Shown here in pieces: positions 6,257 to 6,697 of a stretch of 6,697 nucleotides of DNA (within the stretch, counting starts at the first letter, position 1; every line of letters starts with the position of its first letter). Where the stretch lies: positions 1-6,697 of the forward strand of contig NYYH01000066.1 of assembly GCA_002686705.1 (NCBI GenBank), given 5' to 3'. The DNA is from Bacteroidota bacterium (GTDB lineage: Bacteria > Bacteroidota > Bacteroidia > Bacteroidales > F082). The notes under the pieces were generated by a model. The model made no database searches, was not told the DNA's origin, and saw only the letters and a list, made by a program, of their open reading frames with translations. The position numbers were made by a program, and so were the translations under genes.

Positions 6257-6697
6257 TCAAGATTCGTAATATTCAAGGTGCCATCTGATGAATCGGGCAA
6301 TTCCTTCATCCACAGTTGTTGAGGGTTTGTAGTTGAATTGCTCTACCAGGTCATTTACATCAGCATAAGTATCCGGGACATCTCCAGGTTGTAAAGGCAG
6401 GAATATTTTTTCGGCTTTTTTGCCCAAGGCATTTTCAAGGGCTGCGATATAATCCATCAGGTCGACAGGTTTGTTGTTCCCGATATTGAAGATCCGCCAT
6501 GGAGCCTTACTGGAGCCTGAATCAGGGTGATCTCCACTCCATTCTGGATTTGATGTTGCAGGCTTGTCTAAAACTCGGACTACCCCTTCGACAATATCAT
6601 CAATGTATGTGAAATCACGGCGGTGCTTGCCGTAATTATAAACTTGTATCTTCTTTCCTGAAAGAATGGCTCTTGTGAATTTTTGTAGAGCCATGTC
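6257..6697 (-). CDS. UDP-glucuronate 4-epimerase-like NAD-dependent epimerase, C-terminal part (runs off right edge)
   Basis: The last 146 or so residues of an extended short-chain dehydrogenase/epimerase; the frame is open to the right edge (D before MALQKFTRAI), so the start and the Y-x-x-x-K catalytic site lie outside. YGKHRRDFTYIDDIVEGVV (residues 21-39 from the visible M) is the characteristic block of the UDP-glucuronate 4-epimerase subgroup; FNIGNNKPVDLMDYI and QPGDVPDTYADVNDL are the matching C-terminal blocks. The family makes UDP-galacturonate from UDP-glucuronate for capsule and LPS. Its G+C is visibly higher than that of the genes to the left, so it probably belongs to the conserved flank of the locus rather than to the recently acquired cassette. 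A UDP-glucose or UDP-GlcNAc-type 4-epimerase substrate is less likely from the motifs. Confidence 0.87.
   Translation of the reverse strand, partial: DMALQKFTRAILSGKKIQVYNYGKHRRDFTYIDDIVEGVVRVLDKPATSNPEWSGDHPDSGSSKAPWRIFNIGNNKPVDLMDYIAALENALGKKAEKIFLPLQPGDVPDTYADVNDLVEQFNYKPSTTVDEGIARFIRWHLEYYES

Overview
The window is part of a surface-polysaccharide (O-antigen or capsule) biosynthesis locus, probably from a gammaproteobacterium. That lineage is inferred from the style of the epimerase and flippase and from the usual position of such genes at the edge of O-antigen islands; no marker gene fixes the taxon. Most of the window is AT-rich (one sampled 60-base stretch, 3781-3840, is 30% G+C). The epimerase at the right edge is nearer 50% (6421-6480), the usual contrast between a transferred sugar cassette and its flank.

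Layout from right to left on the minus strand: the C-terminal part of a UDP-glucuronate 4-epimerase-like protein (6257 to right edge), a decayed remnant of a glucose-1-phosphate thymidylyltransferase (rmlA-like, about 5972-6226), a Wzx-type flippase (4624-5937), a small SAM methyltransferase (3888-4589), a DUF115/GT42-like protein (3036-3887), and the N-terminal part of an acylneuraminate (nonulosonic acid) cytidylyltransferase (2548-3039). On the plus strand at the left: the C-terminal part of the same cytidylyltransferase (38-301), a Gfo/Idh/MocA oxidoreductase (298-1458), an Ldh/MDH2-type dehydrogenase (1445-2485), and the first two dozen codons of a further gene (from 2478).

The key structural observation is that the cytidylyltransferase is split by an apparent inversion. 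A perfect 58-bp inverted repeat (34-91 and 2548-2605) encodes the same protein segment in both halves. Joining the halves through it restores one ORF of about 233 aa, normal for the family, and puts all genes into one compact co-directional operon: wzx - methyltransferase - DUF115/GT42-like - cytidylyltransferase - Gfo/Idh - Ldh - unknown gene. Left of the repeat, bases 1-41 are a direct copy of part of the DUF115 gene (3779-3819), joined through an 8-bp microhomology. This double strand-switch looks more like a chimeric amplification or assembly product than a biological switch, but a real inversion cannot be excluded from sequence alone.

In the restored order the genes could work together as follows (inference): the cytidylyltransferase makes a CMP-activated nonulosonic (sialic-like) acid, the two oxidoreductases help make or modify the sugar precursor, the DUF115/GT42-like protein is a candidate transferase, the methyltransferase may decorate the glycan, and Wzx flips the lipid-linked unit. 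No neuB-type synthase is in the window, so the sugar identity is open.
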